Shown here piece after piece: positions 61,303 to 64,000 of a DNA stretch of 64,000 bases (within the stretch, counting starts at the first letter, position 1; the number at the start of each line of letters is the position of its first letter). The stretch is from positions 1-64,000 of the forward strand of contig JBDTVE010000072.1 of assembly GCA_040007355.1 (NCBI GenBank). Reading direction: 5' to 3'. Made by a program: the position numbers and the translations under genes. This DNA comes from JACMLD01 sp040007355. Lineage in GTDB: Bacteria; Bacteroidota; Bacteroidia; Chitinophagales; Chitinophagaceae. Below the pieces are notes generated by a model that was not told where the DNA came from, did not search any database, and saw nothing but the letters and a program-made list of their open reading frames with translations.

Positions 61303-62664
61303 ATGCGTAAAACAGGGCTTTCTGTATTGTTTCTACTAACGCTGTTGCTTAATGCCGCATCGCAGTTTTCCATCAGTAGTAATCACCACTACCTGCTGAA
61401 AAACGGCCAGCCTTTTTTCTGGCTGGGTGATACCGCCTGGGAATTGTTTCATCGGCTTAACCGGGAGGAAGCAGACCAATACCTTAAACGCCGTAGTGAA
61501 CAGGGCTTTACGGTAATACAGGCCGTGGTGCTGGCAGAATTGGACGGCTTGCACACGCCCAATGCAAATGGCGACCTGCCCCTGCAGGATGATGATCCCG
61601 CAAAGCCAAATGAGAAATATTTTGCTATGGTGGATGATATCATCAGCAAAGCAGACGCTTATCATTTAACCATTGCCTTGTTACCCACCTGGGGAGACAA
61701 GGTATTTAAAGACAAATGGGGCATGGGGCCTGAAATTTTTAATGAGCAGAATGCAGCCGTTTTTGCAAGATGGCTGGCAAAACGCTATAAAGACAAAACC
61801 AATATCATCTGGATATTGGGGGGCGACCGCGTACCGCGCAATGAAAGCGATATTGCCATCTGGCGTGCCATGGGCATGGCTATCATGAAAGAAACCGGCG
61901 GCAGGGCCATTATCAGCTATCATTCGCAGCCCAATTTGACCGGGTCGGCCGCCTGGTTTTCAAAAGAGCCGTGGTTTGCGTTTAATATTTTCCAGAACGG
62001 CCATTGCCGCGATGTAGACAATTACGAAAAGATCCTGGATGCATGGAACAGCCTGCCGGCACTACCGGTTATAGATGCCGAACCCATTTACGAAGACCAT
62101 CCCGTTTGCTTTAATGCAAAAGACCTGGGCATATCCAGCGCGTACGATGTTCGGAAATATGCATACCTGGATTTGTTTGCCGGCGCATTCGGCCATACCT
62201 ATGGATGTCATGACGTATGGCAAATGTATTCGCCTAAACAAAAACCGGTAAACGGTCCGCATTTTTACTGGTACGATGCGCTGGAACTACCCGGTGTCGC
62301 CCAAATGCTTTTTGTAAAAAACCTGCTGGAATCATATCCGCTGACGGACCGGATACCCGACCAGTCATTGATAATAGAAAATAACAATACGGCTTCCGAA
62401 AGAATACAGGCTACCAGGGGCAATGATTATTTGTTTGTATACACGGTTGCGGGCAAGCCCTTTACGGTAAAGATGGGGAAGATTGAGGGAAAACAATTGC
62501 GGGCTTACTGGTACAACCCGCGCAACGGCAAAACAACGGACCTGGCTGCTGTGGAAAATACCGGGAGTAAAAAATTTTCTCCGCCGTCCGTTGGCTACGG
62601 GCAGGACTGGGTACTGGTGCTGGACAATGCAGAAAGAAAATATCCAAAACCGGGTTTGTCCTAG
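61303..62664 (+). CDS. GH140 apiosidase-type glycosidase (DUF4038)
   Basis: 453 residues with a signal peptide (ending LLNAASQ). The DUF4038 barrel reads YLLKNGQPFFWLGDTAWELF, YLKRRSEQGFTVIQAVVL, NIIWILGGDRVP, PVIDAEPIYED and GHTYGCHDVWQMY, and the C-terminal PF12904-like beta domain closes the protein (RAYWYNPRNGKTTDLA). GH140 enzymes release apiose from rhamnogalacturonan II side chains; this is the strongest pointer to RG-II in the locus. It is 20 bp after the PQQ dehydrogenase gene, so they are co-transcribed. Confidence 0.88.
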   Translation: MRKTGLSVLFLLTLLLNAASQFSISSNHHYLLKNGQPFFWLGDTAWELFHRLNREEADQYLKRRSEQGFTVIQAVVLAELDGLHTPNANGDLPLQDDDPAKPNEKYFAMVDDIISKADAYHLTIALLPTWGDKVFKDKWGMGPEIFNEQNAAVFARWLAKRYKDKTNIIWILGGDRVPRNESDIAIWRAMGMAIMKETGGRAIISYHSQPNLTGSAAWFSKEPWFAFNIFQNGHCRDVDNYEKILDAWNSLPALPVIDAEPIYEDHPVCFNAKDLGISSAYDVRKYAYLDLFAGAFGHTYGCHDVWQMYSPKQKPVNGPHFYWYDALELPGVAQMLFVKNLLESYPLTDRIPDQSLIIENNNTASERIQATRGNDYLFVYTVAGKPFTVKMGKIEGKQLRAYWYNPRNGKTTDLAAVENTGSKKFSPPSVGYGQDWVLVLDNAERKYPKPGLS

Positions 62665-63012
62665 CGTGACCGAGGCAAGACATCGGTAAAAAGCTGTATT
62701 TTCCCACCGGGAAGCCCAAAAAATACCGGCATTGCAAGAATCAGCCATAACTGCCTGCTGGCCCGGGTTGCCCCTGGTTAACCCCGGGTGGGTCCAGGTG
62801 TCAATGAAAACGGACTAAAAACCCATTCGTTTTGGCTATAGGGGAAAGGCTCACGGTGGCGCTCACCCCAAAATATGGACGACCGGGCTACGTGATTGGA
62901 GGGGCATGAAGCGCCAGCTGTTGCATGCCCGTTGCAGTATAAGGGAGTGACACAAGAATGCTGACCACAGAACAACTGACCACGGAATAATTATTAAATA
63001 TAAATTGCCATT
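62665..63012. other. Intergenic region with hairpin and dispersed 16-mer
   Basis: 348 bp without a gene. It holds an inverted repeat gggcatg (62902-62908) with catgccc (62924-62930) and a 16-base string, gagtgacacaagaatg, at 62945-62960 that is identical to 311-326 near the left edge. No terminator with a U-run was found. Confidence 0.5.
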
Positions 63013-64000
63013 ATGAAATTTCTGAGTATTGCTTTATTATTACTACTGGCGCAGCCAGGTTTTGCACAAAAATTACAGGTTACTGATCTTTCCTGTGAGC
63101 ACCGCATAAACCCCGTAGGTGTAGATGTTGCCGCACCAAGATTTAGCTGGAAAATAACCGGGCCCGGCCGAAATATTATGCAGACGGCTTACCAGCTACG
63201 GGTGTCAACTGATAAAAATCTGAAAAAAATAAGCTGGCATACCGGCAAAGTAAACAGCAGTGAATCTGTTTTACAGACTTATGCCGGCAATGACCTTCAA
63301 TCGGGCAAACGCTATTACTGGCAGGTGAAAGTATGGGATGCCAATAACAACGAATCGGCCTGGAGCGGCCCGGCCTATTGGGAAATGGGTTTATTGCAGC
63401 CGCAGGACTGGAAAGCGCAATGGATAGAACCCGTGCAATCATCAGAAAGACAGATGCCCGGTCTGCTGGTGCGCAAGAATTTTGCCGTGCAAAAGAAAAT
63501 TGCCACCGCAAGAGCCTATGTTACCAGTCATGGGTTTTATGAATTGTACATCAATGGTAAAAAGGCCGGCGATGAGGTGTTTACACCGGGCTGGACATCT
63601 TATTATAAAAGACTGCAATACCAGGTCTATGATATTACTTCCCTGTTGCAGCAGGGGGCCAATAGCGCAGGCGCCATGCTGGCAGACGGCTGGTACCGCA
63701 GTTCGATGGCTTGGGAAAACAACTGGGGCATCTGGGGCAAAAAACTGGGCTTGTTGTGCCAGTTAAAAATTACGTTTACAGATGGCAGTGAGCAGACTAT
63801 TGTCACGGATGCCAGCTGGAAAGGTTCGCAGGATGGACCGGTTACCCGCAACGGCATTTATGACGGCGAAAGTTATGACGCCCGGAAAGAAATGAAAGGA
63901 TGGAGCAATGCCGGTTTTGACGACAGCAAATGGAAAATAGTAAATATTGTAGACAGCCCCCGCACTGATTTAATAGCCGCACAATCGGTGCCGGTAAGAA
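63013..64000 (+). CDS. Alpha-L-rhamnosidase (GH78), 5' part
   Basis: The first 329 codons, cut by the window edge. Signal peptide MKFLSIALLLLLAQPGFAQ. The mature start LQVTDLSCEHRINPVGVDVA, then APRFSWKI, is the diagnostic N-terminus of GH78 rhamnosidases, followed by an FnIII-like domain (YYWQVKVWDANNNESAWSG) and the Bac_rhamnosid_N module (ARAYVTSHGFYELYINGKKAG, GWTSYYKRLQYQVYDITSLL). The catalytic barrel lies beyond 64000. Rhamnosidases cut terminal L-rhamnose from RG-I/RG-II or flavonoid glycosides. Confidence 0.9.
   Translation, partial: MKFLSIALLLLLAQPGFAQKLQVTDLSCEHRINPVGVDVAAPRFSWKITGPGRNIMQTAYQLRVSTDKNLKKISWHTGKVNSSESVLQTYAGNDLQSGKRYYWQVKVWDANNNESAWSGPAYWEMGLLQPQDWKAQWIEPVQSSERQMPGLLVRKNFAVQKKIATARAYVTSHGFYELYINGKKAGDEVFTPGWTSYYKRLQYQVYDITSLLQQGANSAGAMLADGWYRSSMAWENNWGIWGKKLGLLCQLKITFTDGSEQTIVTDASWKGSQDGPVTRNGIYDGESYDARKEMKGWSNAGFDDSKWKIVNIVDSPRTDLIAAQSVPVR

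Noticed and set aside
62778..62975. Minus-strand Cys-rich 65-codon frame
   Set aside because: It overlaps the hairpin and dispersed 16-mer; likely a chance frame in repeat DNA.
1..64000. CRISPR array, prophage or transposase
   Set aside because: No regularly spaced repeat series, phage structural gene or transposase motif was seen on either strand.

Overview
The window looks like chromosome of a Bacteroidota bacterium, most likely family Chitinophagaceae. The signs are a type IX secretion PorP/SprF protein, a short primary sigma factor of about 290 residues, promoters of the TTTG / TAnnTTTG type, little Shine-Dalgarno signal, many signal peptides and lipoproteins, and moderate GC (estimated by eye). 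No rRNA, tRNA, CRISPR array, complete insertion sequence or prophage was seen. The right edge cuts an alpha-L-rhamnosidase gene.

Layout. 1-330: intergenic repeat DNA with two tandem copies of a palindrome-rich unit. 0.35-5 kb: PorP/SprF, uracil phosphoribosyltransferase, anhydro-MurNAc kinase and an alditol-oxidase-like flavoprotein. 5-9 kb: a three-gene minus-strand operon of unknown function (coiled-coil membrane protein, vWA-like lipoprotein, exported TPR protein with a Ppx/GppA-like ASKHA domain). A candidate structured small RNA with its own promoter and terminator lies at about 9476-9580. 9.6-12.8 kb: a LiaF-like membrane protein, a DUF4288 protein and a LytS/LytTR two-component pair. 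13-22.5 kb: adenine deaminase, a LamG lipoprotein, a methyltransferase and a TolC/adaptor/RND efflux operon. 22.5-24.7 kb: a decayed LuxR-type regulator and small ORFs. 24.7-32 kb: housekeeping genes trmD, peroxiredoxin, dinB, rimM, rpsP, ffh and rpoD, so the usual ffh-rpsP-rimM-trmD cluster is split. 32-48 kb: lipid A transport permease, exported superoxide dismutase, CDF metal transporter, an Lrp regulator with an EamA exporter, M20 dipeptidase, RNA-modification enzymes (RluA, RluB, RlmN), thiolase, HisRS and a low-molecular-weight phosphatase.

48.5-64 kb is a plant-polysaccharide region. It holds a hexuronate-type MFS permease, a mannonate dehydratase with a Tat signal, two esterases, an AGE-type epimerase fused to a fibronectin-like module, a sugar isomerase lipoprotein, a sialate O-acetylesterase-type SGNH esterase, a cytochrome-c-containing PQQ dehydrogenase, a GH140 apiosidase and a GH78 rhamnosidase. 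Together these fit attack on rhamnogalacturonan-type pectin, but no SusC/SusD pair is inside the window. Several intergenic gaps here contain gene debris, including a recognisable 3' end of a GH172/DUF2961 gene.

The best candidates for something undescribed are the 5042-9034 operon and the neighbouring small RNA. Many start codons were moved downstream of the longest open frame on the basis of signal peptides, family N-termini or promoter position; the reasoning is given in each entry. All family names are from reading the protein sequences, without database searches.
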